From: Balneolaceae bacterium
GTDB lineage: Bacteria; Bacteroidota; Rhodothermia; Balneolales; Balneolaceae
Direction: 5' to 3'
NCBI GenBank assembly: GCA_007694095.1
Contig: RECI01000203.1
Span: forward strand, 1-38,169
DNA: 38,169 bases
Part shown: positions 23,395 through 31,405 of the stretch, piece by piece
How positions within the stretch are numbered: the first letter of the stretch is position 1
Layout: every line of letters starts with the position of its first letter
The notes under the pieces: model-generated
Seen by the model: only the letters and a program-made list of their open reading frames with translations
Told to the model about the DNA's origin: nothing
Database searches by the model: none
Made by a program: the position numbers and the translations under genes

Positions 23395-24693
23395 CTATGG
23401 TAATCGATAGCCTTCGCGATACTCCCGGTGTAAACGGCGGTCGGCTTCTATATCGTCCACGAAACGCTGCTCTGCCGGGTTCCAGCGAAGAGGTCTGTCG
23501 AGGAATGTGGCAATGTTGCCAAGAACTCCCACGGAGTTGCTTCTGTGTCCGGCTTCAACGGGTGCGATCGGATCGCGGCGTTCTCTGACACATTTCAGGA
23601 AATCGACAAGGTGCGGCGAAGCTGTTTCATATTCTTCCGCATCCACGTCTTCATCCTCCCGCGGCATCAGGGAATCATCTGACGCCCGGAATTGTCCGCG
23701 GTGTACTTCAATCCATGCATCATCACTGGCAAACCGCACTCCAAAATTCTCATCTTCCGTAAATGGTTCATTGGCCATTACCAGTCCCCCTTCATATACA
23801 AAGCGCACATATTCGCTGCCCTCATGGCCGCCTGGTATAATTTCCACGGGGCCGCTGTTGTCTTTATTGAGTGCCCATTGAACGATATCGAAATTGTGGG
23901 CACCCCAGTCTGTCATAAAGCCGCCACCGGTTTCCTTGTACCAACGCCAGCCTCCCCAGATTTGCTCGTTTTGCGGAGGGTTCAGCGTTATAGGGGGGTT
24001 CAGATCAGGATTGTAGTGAACATAAGGATTTGGTCCCAGCCATAAATCCCAGTTCAGATCGCCCGGAACCTCTACCTCAGGTTGATCGTATGGCCTTGGC
24101 GGCGGGCCTACCCAGGCATTGATTTTTGTTAGATCACCAAGGCGATTTTCCCTTACAAGGTTAACAGCATGCTGGAAGAAAGCATCCGAACGCTGCTGGC
24201 TGCCTACACCGAGAACAGTATTATTTTGCCTTACTGCCCTGGTCAATTCAATGCCTTCCCTGATGGTAAATGTAACCGGTTTTTCAAGATATATATCTTT
24301 TCCTGCGCGGCAGGCTTCGATTGCCTGAATTGCATGCCAGTGATCTGGTGTCACAATTACAACAATATCAATATCATCTCTTTCAAGAATCCTTGTGTAA
24401 TCTTCAGTAGTTTCGATGTCAACAGATTGCTCTGTTTCTTCCTGGAAATTTCTAACCAGCATTTCAAAACGGTCCCGTTTGCGCCCATAAACATCAGCGC
24501 CGGCTACAATTTTTATGCCGGGGTTTTCATGAAATCCATTCATCAGGGAAATCGTCTGTCTGCCAAGCCCGATAAATCCAAGCCGCAGTGTGTCGCTTGG
24601 AGGGGTACATCCCTTCATTAAAGGGAGCATCGACAGGCCTGCCGCTCCCATTATACTTGTTTTTATAAACTTACGTCGGGTAAAATTATTCAT
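23395..24693 (-). CDS. Tat-exported Gfo/Idh/MocA family oxidoreductase
   Basis: A 432-residue protein with a clear twin-arginine leader (FTRRKFIKTS) and a GC pair at residues 28-29, which allows a lipid-anchored form. The Rossmann motif is GFIGLGRQ (residues 39-46). VTPDHWHAIQAI leads to LEKP at 136-139, so the catalytic lysine is present. The C-terminal catalytic region contains FMTDWGAHNFDIVQW. Cofactor-loaded export through Tat is typical of such enzymes (glucose-fructose oxidoreductase is the known model). It lies 101 bases downstream of the next DUF1080 gene on the same strand, and the two may be cotranscribed. A role in oxidising sugars outside the cytoplasm is likely. Confidence 0.9.
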   Translation of the reverse strand: MNNFTRRKFIKTSIMGAAGLSMLPLMKGCTPPSDTLRLGFIGLGRQTISLMNGFHENPGIKIVAGADVYGRKRDRFEMLVRNFQEETEQSVDIETTEDYTRILERDDIDIVVIVTPDHWHAIQAIEACRAGKDIYLEKPVTFTIREGIELTRAVRQNNTVLGVGSQQRSDAFFQHAVNLVRENRLGDLTKINAWVGPPPRPYDQPEVEVPGDLNWDLWLGPNPYVHYNPDLNPPITLNPPQNEQIWGGWRWYKETGGGFMTDWGAHNFDIVQWALNKDNSGPVEIIPGGHEGSEYVRFVYEGGLVMANEPFTEDENFGVRFASDDAWIEVHRGQFRASDDSLMPREDEDVDAEEYETASPHLVDFLKCVRERRDPIAPVEAGHRSNSVGVLGNIATFLDRPLRWNPAEQRFVDDIEADRRLHREYREGYRLP

Positions 24694-24793
24694 AGCTGGT
24701 TCGGTTTTTTATTGATTTTTTTTTAACCACATTTTTCAATGTATGAAGAACAGTAATCATCCACATACATGATTTACTGGTTTACACAGAATT

Positions 24794-25588
24794 CTACCTG
24801 GGATCGCGCCAGATGCCATCACGGAAGCGGATTTCTTCGTTAAGTTCACGAACCCAAATATTACGGAAGCTCACATAGTCACCGTGATCCTGCAGCCGGA
24901 TACCTGCCGCACCATGGGCCGAGTAAGATGGCTCACCTATATATACCGTGTTGCCGAAAATCTCAACATTGTTTTGAACCAAAATGCCATTCAGAAGAAC
25001 GGTAATACGTGCAGGTTTTTCGAGTTCACCGTCATCAGTGAAAACTGGTGATTTAAAGAAAATCTGGTAAGTTTGCCATTCGCCCGGCCTCTTAGCAGGA
25101 TTTGCCAGCGGTATATGCTGCTTGTAAATACTTCCCGCCATTCCGTTCGAATAAGTTGGGTTTTCCCAGTTATCAAGCACCTGAACTTCATAGCGCTCTT
25201 GTAAAAATACACCGCTGTTGCCGCGACCCTGCCCCTCACCAACAATTACTTCGGGTGCCCGCCACTCTATATGAAGCTGTATATCCTTGAATTTTTGTTT
25301 GGATGTAATATCGCCGGTACGTGGTGTTACGGTCATATAGCCATCTCCAAGCGTCCAGAAAACTTCAGAACCGTCGCGTCTTTCCCAGTTGTCGAGTGAT
25401 GTGCCGTCGAACAAAATAATGGCGTCTTCAGGCGGCTCTCCATTTACTTCAACCGGCTGTACAACCGGAGGCTGAGGTTCCCAGATTTCTGTGAGTTCAG
25501 GATCTCTGATTTCTCCGCCTTGCTGGCAGTTTGCAACTGTTGCCGTTATTAACAATATCCCAATTAAAAGTGAAATTTTGTATGTCAT
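24794..25588 (-). CDS. DUF1080 lipoprotein (3-keto-disaccharide hydrolase family)
   Basis: A 264-residue lipoprotein with lipobox VANC (Cys21). After a proline-rich linker (WEPQPPVVQPVEV) the DUF1080 domain runs from about residue 55 to 250: AIILFDGTSLDNW, FWTLGDGYMTV, GRGNSGVFLQ, YEVQVLDNW, GEWQTYQIFFKSP and YVSFRNIWVREL. It is a different branch from the other two DUF1080 proteins in the window and is closer to the compact single-domain type. It diverges from the isomerase gene at 25813, with a 224-base region between them that holds a perfect palindrome. Its place upstream of the oxidoreductase suggests they act in one pathway. Confidence 0.88.
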   Translation of the reverse strand: MTYKISLLIGILLITATVANCQQGGEIRDPELTEIWEPQPPVVQPVEVNGEPPEDAIILFDGTSLDNWERRDGSEVFWTLGDGYMTVTPRTGDITSKQKFKDIQLHIEWRAPEVIVGEGQGRGNSGVFLQERYEVQVLDNWENPTYSNGMAGSIYKQHIPLANPAKRPGEWQTYQIFFKSPVFTDDGELEKPARITVLLNGILVQNNVEIFGNTVYIGEPSYSAHGAAGIRLQDHGDYVSFRNIWVRELNEEIRFRDGIWRDPR

Positions 25589-25721
25589 AATATTTGATAA
25601 TTGATTTCAGGTTGCCATTTAATGAAAATAGACTTTCTTTTTTTATTGCAAAAGCAAATCATTGCTAATAACTTCTTTGATATCCTGGAAAGTTAATTTT
25701 TTTGTGCTTCACAAGGGGCAG

Positions 25722-25744
25722 AATGTAAAAAACAGCTTTACATT
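25722..25744. promoter_or_regulatory. Perfect 8-bp dyad in divergent promoter region
   Basis: aatgtaaa and tttacatt are exact inverted repeats separated by seven bases. The dyad lies 68 bases before the isomerase start and 133 bases from the divergent DUF1080 gene. It has the size of a regulator binding site. The T-run after it also allows a weak hairpin terminator reading. Confidence 0.45.
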
Positions 25745-25812
25745 TTTTGTTTTTTCTGTTCAAATTTTCATTTCTTCAATCTTGTATACAAACTTAATTC
25801 CTGGAAACTGTT

Positions 25813-26793
25813 ATGAATCAATCCAAAAAAAATCAACCTACACGCAAATTCAGCCGTCGTGAAATGCTGAAAAGAAGTGCAACACTCTCTGCCGCAATGT
25901 TTGCCGGTGCTGCCCTGCCCTCGGGGCTTATCGCATCAAACCCCGATAAATCCCCCAAAGCGGTTCGAAATGGGCGCATCAAACAAGTGCTGGCTTCATG
26001 GCCGTTTATGGACCGTGCTGAATTCTGGAGCCTTGAGCAATTATGTGAGGCAGCTGTGGATCTCGGGGTTTCGGGCATTGAACTGGTTGGGCCTGATGAA
26101 TGGCCAACAATGAAAAAATATAACCTTGTTTGCGGGATGTCGCCCAATGGCATGCCCGGCTTGCCTTTTGTAAAAGGCCTCAATAATATGCGGTACCAGG
26201 AAGAGGTTATTGCCACAACCAAACGGCGGATTGAAGAGTGCGCTGAAGCCGGTGTCCCAAATGTAATTGCATTCACCGGATATAAATATCTTGATGTTGA
26301 CAATCCTGAATTGGGTGATGTTCCTCTTGACGAAGGAGCAGATAATACCGTAAAAGGCTTGAAGGAACTTGCTCTCCATGCCGAGAAATATGGTGTTAAT
26401 ATTTGCCTCGAACATTTGAATACCCGCGTTCCAGATCCTCATCTGTTTGGTACGCCGGGCTATCAGGGCGATGATGTGGATTACTGTGCTGATATTGTAC
26501 GAAGGGTCGGTTCGTCACGGGTTAAACTCCTGTTCGATATTTACCACGTACAAATCATGAACGGGGATGTGATTTCCCGGATACGTGAATACGGAACCGA
26601 TATTATCGGTCATATCCATACTGCCGGGGTTCCGGGCAGATGTGAATTGGATGAAACACAGGAACTGAATTACCCTGCTATTATGCGCGCACTGCTTGAG
26701 ATCGGATATGAGGGTTATGTAGGGCAGGAATTTGTTCCAACTCGTAACCCGATGCAAGGCCTCAGAGAAGCTGTTTCCATTTGTGATGTTTAA
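25813..26793 (+). CDS. Tat-exported sugar phosphate isomerase/epimerase-like TIM barrel (copy 1)
   Basis: A 326-residue protein with a canonical twin-arginine signal (FSRREMLKRS) and hydrophobic core to about residue 42. The rest is a TIM barrel of the xylose isomerase-like/hydroxypyruvate isomerase group. Likely metal ligands are Glu200 (CLEHLN), Asp242 (LLFDIYHVQ), His269 (GHIHTAG) and Glu306 (GQEFVPT). An exported enzyme of this fold suggests it works on free or bound sugars rather than phosphorylated ones. A paralogue of exactly the same length lies at 27923-28903, with a ThuA gene between. A gap of 147 bases follows. The substrate is unknown; the surrounding genes suggest ketosugars. Confidence 0.9.
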   Translation: MNQSKKNQPTRKFSRREMLKRSATLSAAMFAGAALPSGLIASNPDKSPKAVRNGRIKQVLASWPFMDRAEFWSLEQLCEAAVDLGVSGIELVGPDEWPTMKKYNLVCGMSPNGMPGLPFVKGLNNMRYQEEVIATTKRRIEECAEAGVPNVIAFTGYKYLDVDNPELGDVPLDEGADNTVKGLKELALHAEKYGVNICLEHLNTRVPDPHLFGTPGYQGDDVDYCADIVRRVGSSRVKLLFDIYHVQIMNGDVISRIREYGTDIIGHIHTAGVPGRCELDETQELNYPAIMRALLEIGYEGYVGQEFVPTRNPMQGLREAVSICDV

Positions 26794-26940
26794 TAAAAAC
26801 TTTTCAACGTTTTACACATTTTGTTTTTAAACTGTCAAGATAATGTAATTAAATGCCCAACTCTAATTCAGGACTCACCGATTAACATCGGGAATACGCC
26901 TGCAGGCACCTGACATTATCCTAAAAAAAAGAAAGATTCC

Positions 26941-27906
26941 ATGACCTTAAAAAATGTCCTCCCATTAATTCTTATTCAAATATTTTTGATCGCCGGTTTT
27001 ACGATGCTGTTTAGCGGGCTTACACATGCTTTTTCAACGGATAAACATATCCTTTTTATCTCAGGTGCGCCTTCCCATGGATTTGGGAATCATGAACATT
27101 ATGGCGGTAACCGGTTGCTTGCCGCCACTCTCGAAGAAGCGCTTGACGGAGTACGTACCACCGTGGTTCAGGGCTGGCCGGAAGACGTTACAATTTTTGA
27201 TGACGTTTCAGCCGTTGTGATTTATGCAAACGGCGGCGGCGGCCACCTGATTCTTCCACACCTTGAAGCATTTCGGGAGGTGATGGATCGTGGTATTGGA
27301 TTTGTTACCCTGCATTATGCCGTTGAAGTGCCTACAGGCGAAGCCGGAAACAGGTTCCTTGATTGGCAGGGGGGATTTTTCGAAACACACTGGTCGGTAA
27401 ATCCTTTTTGGACTGCAGGTTTTGAAAAACTACCCAATCATCCCATTCTGAACGGAGTAGAACCTTTTGCTATTCGCGATGAATGGTACTACCATATGAG
27501 ATTTCAGGAAAATATGGCGGGTGTTACGCCGATTTTATCTGATTTGCCCCCGGCAGAATCATTGAGCAGGGACGATGGGCCCCATTCAAACAATCCGCAC
27601 GTAAGAGAAGCTGTTCTTGAAAACCGGGAATCACAACATGTTGCCTGGGCGTATGAACGTCCAAACGGCGGACGGTCTTTTGGCTTTACCGGCGGCCATT
27701 ATCACTGGAACTGGGGTCATAATCAGTTCCGGCGGGTTGTTGCAAATGCCATTGCCTGGACAGCAGGAATCAAAATACCCGAGAATGGATTGCAATTTTC
27801 AACAATTGATGCATTGGAGTTAGCTGAAATGACCGATGATCCAATTCCCGCTCAATGGGATCCTGAACCCATTCAACAAATGCTTGATGAAGCAAACAAC
27901 CACTGA
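26941..27906 (+). CDS. Exported ThuA-like protein
   Basis: A 321-residue protein with a Sec-type signal peptide ending near THAFS (residue 32). The mature part is a ThuA-like domain of the glutamine amidotransferase-like fold: KHILFISGAPSHGFGNHEHY, AVVIYANGGGGHLI, GFVTLHYAVEVPTG, PNHPILNGVEPF, DEWYYHMRF and RSFGFTGGHYHWNW. ThuA of rhizobia works with the oxidoreductase ThuB in the use of trehalose and related disaccharides through 3-keto intermediates. Here the protein is exported rather than cytosolic. It lies between two paralogous isomerases on the same strand, and the second starts only about 17 bases after its stop. The three probably form an operon. Confidence 0.88.
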   Translation: MTLKNVLPLILIQIFLIAGFTMLFSGLTHAFSTDKHILFISGAPSHGFGNHEHYGGNRLLAATLEEALDGVRTTVVQGWPEDVTIFDDVSAVVIYANGGGGHLILPHLEAFREVMDRGIGFVTLHYAVEVPTGEAGNRFLDWQGGFFETHWSVNPFWTAGFEKLPNHPILNGVEPFAIRDEWYYHMRFQENMAGVTPILSDLPPAESLSRDDGPHSNNPHVREAVLENRESQHVAWAYERPNGGRSFGFTGGHYHWNWGHNQFRRVVANAIAWTAGIKIPENGLQFSTIDALELAEMTDDPIPAQWDPEPIQQMLDEANNH

Positions 27907-27922
27907 TTTAAATCATACTCTT

Positions 27923-28903
27923 ATGTATTCGCACATTCCACAGAATAAAAGCAAAAATATCAGCCGCAGAGAAATGCTAAAAAACAGTGCAGCTCTTTCG
28001 GCAGCAGTGATTGCCGGAACTGCCCTGCCGGGCCATTTACTGGCGTCTGATAAAACTTCATCAGGTAAAGTAGTTCGAAATAGCCGGATCAGGCAGGTAA
28101 TTGTTTCATGGACCTATATGTATTTTGGCGAAAACTGGTCACTTGATCAACTCTGCCAGGCTGCTGTTGATCTAGGAGTGGAAGGTATTGAGCTCGTTGG
28201 ACCAGATGAATGGCCAACAATGAAGAGATATGGACTCATTTGCGGTATGAGTACCAACGGGATGCCCGACCCGCCTTATGAAAAGGGCCTCAACAATCCA
28301 CTCTATAGCGGTGAGGTGATTCAACGCACCAAAAAACGTATTGAAGAGTGCGCCGAAGCAGGAGTTAAGAATGTGATTACGTTTACCGGGTATGAAAACC
28401 GTGACCTAAATAACCCGGCACTTGGTGTCATACCACCGGATGAAGGGGCAGAAAATACCGTGAAAGGCCTCAAGGAACTTGCCCTGCATGCCGAAAAACA
28501 CGGCGTAACGGTTTGCCTGGAACACCTGAATTCCCGTGTTCATGGCGACGATTTCAGGGGACACCCGGGCTACCAGGGCGACGATATCGATTATTGCGCG
28601 GACATCATTCGCAGAGTAGGCTCTTCACATATCAAACTCTTGTTTGATATCTATCATGTACAAATTATGAATGGGGATATTATTTCTCGGATCAGGGAAT
28701 ACGGAACCGACCTGATCGGCCACATCCATACAGCGGGTGTACCCGGCAGGGTAGAGCTCGATGTGAAACAGGAACTTTATTACCCTCCGATCATGGAAGC
28801 ACTGCTTGAAATCGGATATGAAGGTTACGTGGGCCAGGAATTTATTCCTACCCGAAATCCGATGGAGGGTCTACGTGAAGCTGTTGCATTGTGTGATGTA
28901 TAG
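27923..28903 (+). CDS. Tat-exported sugar phosphate isomerase/epimerase-like TIM barrel (copy 2)
   Basis: A 326-residue paralogue of the protein at 25813-26793. I chose the ATG at 27923 because it gives the same length and a gap-free alignment. A longer in-frame reading from 27836 would overlap the ThuA gene. The twin-arginine leader is ISRREMLKNS. The presumed metal ligands are kept at identical positions: Glu200, Asp242, His269 and Glu306. Over the last 105 residues I count 16 differences from copy 1, about 85% identity, while the loop near residues 62-70 (SWTYMYFGEN against SWPFMDRAEF) differs strongly and may change substrate choice. The ThuA stop is about 17 bases upstream. Confidence 0.9.
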   Translation: MYSHIPQNKSKNISRREMLKNSAALSAAVIAGTALPGHLLASDKTSSGKVVRNSRIRQVIVSWTYMYFGENWSLDQLCQAAVDLGVEGIELVGPDEWPTMKRYGLICGMSTNGMPDPPYEKGLNNPLYSGEVIQRTKKRIEECAEAGVKNVITFTGYENRDLNNPALGVIPPDEGAENTVKGLKELALHAEKHGVTVCLEHLNSRVHGDDFRGHPGYQGDDIDYCADIIRRVGSSHIKLLFDIYHVQIMNGDIISRIREYGTDLIGHIHTAGVPGRVELDVKQELYYPPIMEALLEIGYEGYVGQEFIPTRNPMEGLREAVALCDV

Positions 28904-29084
28904 GCGATGGATAGAACTCGGCCCCGGCAGTCTTTTCTTCTAACCGAAGACAGTCTATGGCCCTCTCGATTCGGTCCGGGGCTTTAACGGTACTATCCTC
29001 GGGGGGCACTTATTGTCTCTCCTGTCCCGGGGCGACGTTCGCTTGCATTCGCTGCGCTCACTTTGCCCCGGGTTGTGTTCGGGC

Positions 29085-29352
29085 GAGGCTGTCTCAAAAC
29101 TAAATTTAAAATTATGGAAACCTGGTATTGTTACTTTTGCAGAAATGTGGAAATGAAGCTCCCATCCATCCGGCGTTTTTTGCGTCGGAAGTCAGTTTCC
29201 GGTTGAATGATAAAAACATACCGTACCTGCGGCGTTTTTTGCGTCGGAGGCAGGAGACGGGGGAGGGTTGGAATAGTTGGAAATCGATTCTATCATTCAT
29301 CACCTAAATTTATAAACCTTAAAAAGGTATTAACGACTTTTGAGACTGCCTC
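29085..29352. mobile_element. MITE-like element with 16-bp terminal inverted repeats
   Basis: gaggctgtctcaaaac at 29085-29100 faces cttttgagactgcctc at 29337-29352; the 16-bp ends differ at two positions. The 268-base interior has no credible gene. It contains two copies of cggcgttttttgcgtcgg (29171-29188 and 29230-29247) and an aacataccgtacctg arm like that at 4479. About 105 bases of it recur inverted at 35745-35849. Similar ends occur on some Bacteroidota insertion sequences, so this may be a non-autonomous derivative. The rest of 28904-29547 holds GC-rich hairpins (gccccgg near 28921 with ccggggc near 28977, and cccggggc with gccccggg around 29025-29072) and no gene. Confidence 0.6.
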
Positions 29353-29547
29353 TGGAAACAACACCGAAAATCGAAAGGGAGGCGAACTGAAAACAATACA
29401 ATTGTCGAGGGGTTTATGTATCATTTTTTGGAATATTCGATGATAGAGAATATTCTGCAGATATATACCGTCTGTTCGAGAAGAACTTGAAATTGGTATA
29501 TACGATAGTTGTTGTCAATACGAATAACGAATCTGTAATCGGTAGTT

Positions 29548-30303
29548 TCAAAACCCGACCCTGAGGCCTGCCATGGCAAAATTTATCCACGAAAAATTAT
29601 AAACCTCATCCACATCCGCACCCCCTTCAAGTACACGATATCCAAGACTGGCATCCCAGCGTTCAGAGAAGCGGTAATTCAAAGCCAGTGCAGCATCCGT
29701 TGCCCTTCCCTGGGGGCCTGCAAGAGTTTCGGCATCAAATGACAGCGAAAAACTGGTACCAAATCCTCTTTCAGCGTATAAATGCAAAAGAGGGACAAAT
29801 CCAATATCGGTGTTCAAATCGGAACGATCGAGTTGAATGAGTTCAATTTTTGCGTCCCGGATAAGTGCAGCAACACCGGCTCCCAATATCCAGTTATTGC
29901 TGTCGTAAAATATATACCTGTACGTTAAACGGTAGGTATTGAACCGGTATATACCATCGATTGGAACACCGGCTTCAAAAAAGGTTTCTTCAAAAAAAAC
30001 TTCTTTGTCAAAAACCCCGGTTCCAATCTTACTGAGAGGGGCAATGAGAGCCCGGATCATATGCCTGTCTCCCAATCTGATATTCAATCTGAGTCTGTAG
30101 TAAGGCACGGCATTACTCCCGATAATCTCTAACATATCAAAACCGGTGCCCCCATCATTTGGAATGCGGACATCATTACGGCTAAACCAGACAAGGCCTG
30201 TCTCGGCTTCAAGAGAAATAGTTTGCCCGTACGAGTATGGGGTGTTCATTAGGAATAGCCCTGCAATGACCATAACCGCTGAATATTGAACAAGAAGTTT
30301 CAA
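29548..30303 (-). CDS. Outer-membrane beta-barrel protein
   Basis: A 251-residue protein with a Sec signal peptide ending at SYGQ (residue 27). The mature part consists of alternating hydrophobic/polar strands (YYRLRLNIRLGD, YRLTYRYIFYD, FSLSFDAETL, ALALNYRFSERW) and ends in phenylalanine (GLRVGF), the usual last residue of barrels inserted by the Bam complex. Length suits an 8- to 12-stranded barrel. I do not recognise the family; OmpW-like or generic porin-like proteins are candidates. It is a single minus-strand gene, convergent with the isomerase operon and divergent from the gene at 30529. The DNA between 30304 and 30528 shows nothing but AT-rich promoter-like sequence. Confidence 0.7.
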   Translation of the reverse strand: MKLLVQYSAVMVIAGLFLMNTPYSYGQTISLEAETGLVWFSRNDVRIPNDGGTGFDMLEIIGSNAVPYYRLRLNIRLGDRHMIRALIAPLSKIGTGVFDKEVFFEETFFEAGVPIDGIYRFNTYRLTYRYIFYDSNNWILGAGVAALIRDAKIELIQLDRSDLNTDIGFVPLLHLYAERGFGTSFSLSFDAETLAGPQGRATDAALALNYRFSERWDASLGYRVLEGGADVDEVYNFSWINFAMAGLRVGF

Positions 30304-30528
30304 GGGGACCTCAGTTTATTTAAAAAATTATCCAAATACGTAACAATTACAATATGGTGAAACATTCATAATGGTTTTATTACTGCGAGATCAAGCCTTC
30401 ACCTTTAAGGTTCTTCCCTACTGCAAATACCGTTAAATCCTTATTTCCGGATATTTACCCTTATGCTACATTACTCGTTCCGGGCCTTTTTTTAATCAAA
30501 AGACGTAATTATCTCATTAATTAAAGAT

Positions 30529-31350
30529 ATGGCAAATCTTTTTTTATTTAAGTCTTACAATTTGCCTGGGAATCTATTTCATAATGAGTTGAAACAACTT
30601 CAGGAGAAGTCAGAATTCAAACAGGATCATATTAAGGAAGAAGATATTACCCGGCTGCCCGGGGCCCTACAGAGGTATTTGCATTATGCTGGTTTTGTCG
30701 GGGCTCCATTATCGGATGTGACCGAAGTGCTATGGACAGATACAAAAATAAAGCTTTCCCCCGATAAAAAGTGGATGCCGCTTGATACTTATCAGTACAA
30801 TTTTACATCCGCCTCTGCGCGCCTGGCCTACATGAATGCCCGCCTGGCAGGGTTCATTCCCTTTGAAGGGCGCGACAGGTATCATGATGGTTCGGGACAT
30901 ATGTATGGCAAGCTGGCAAAAATGGTAACGGTATTCGATAACAAATCTAAGGAAGTTGCCCTTGGAGGGGCCGTGATTCTGCTTGCAGAGTCGCTTCTTG
31001 AACCAACAATCGCGCTGCAAAAATATATCACCTGGGAGCAGGGCGATTCCAATACAGCCATAGCCACACTTCGGAACAACAACCTCGAAGTAAGCGGCAG
31101 GTTTTTCTTTAATGATCGCGGCGAGTACATACGTTTTGAGAGTGACGACAGGCCTTTTGAAATCAGCAAAGGAAAATATGAAACAAAGCCCTTCAGTATT
31201 ACCCTGGATGAATATCAGGCTGCAGATGGTTACAGGATACCCGGAAGAGTTTATGCAACCTGGCATCTGGAAAGGGGAGATTTTACCTACTGGGATGGTC
31301 GGATTACCGGGCTGAGGCGAAATGTTAATCGGGAATCTTATGCGAATTAA
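30529..31350 (+). CDS. DUF6544-like protein lacking its membrane domain
   Basis: A 273-residue protein. DITRLPGALQRYLHYAGFVG and the later pattern W-P-L-x-x-x-Q, GRDRYHDGSGHMYGKL, LAESLLEPTIAL and FRFESDDRPF-type segments resemble the soluble part of DUF6544 proteins. In most relatives I know of, this part follows a four-helix membrane domain with HGLIHLLGF near the start. Here there is no such domain: the protein begins about 45 residues before the soluble part and has no signal peptide. The next gene, 55 bases downstream, starts with exactly that membrane domain. The function of the family is unknown. The split is either natural in this lineage or the result of rearrangement. Confidence 0.6.
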   Translation: MANLFLFKSYNLPGNLFHNELKQLQEKSEFKQDHIKEEDITRLPGALQRYLHYAGFVGAPLSDVTEVLWTDTKIKLSPDKKWMPLDTYQYNFTSASARLAYMNARLAGFIPFEGRDRYHDGSGHMYGKLAKMVTVFDNKSKEVALGGAVILLAESLLEPTIALQKYITWEQGDSNTAIATLRNNNLEVSGRFFFNDRGEYIRFESDDRPFEISKGKYETKPFSITLDEYQAADGYRIPGRVYATWHLERGDFTYWDGRITGLRRNVNRESYAN

Positions 31351-31405
31351 GAGATAAAAATGTAAATGAGACCTCTGAACAGGCGCTTCGGGAAAGAATG
31401 TATTT

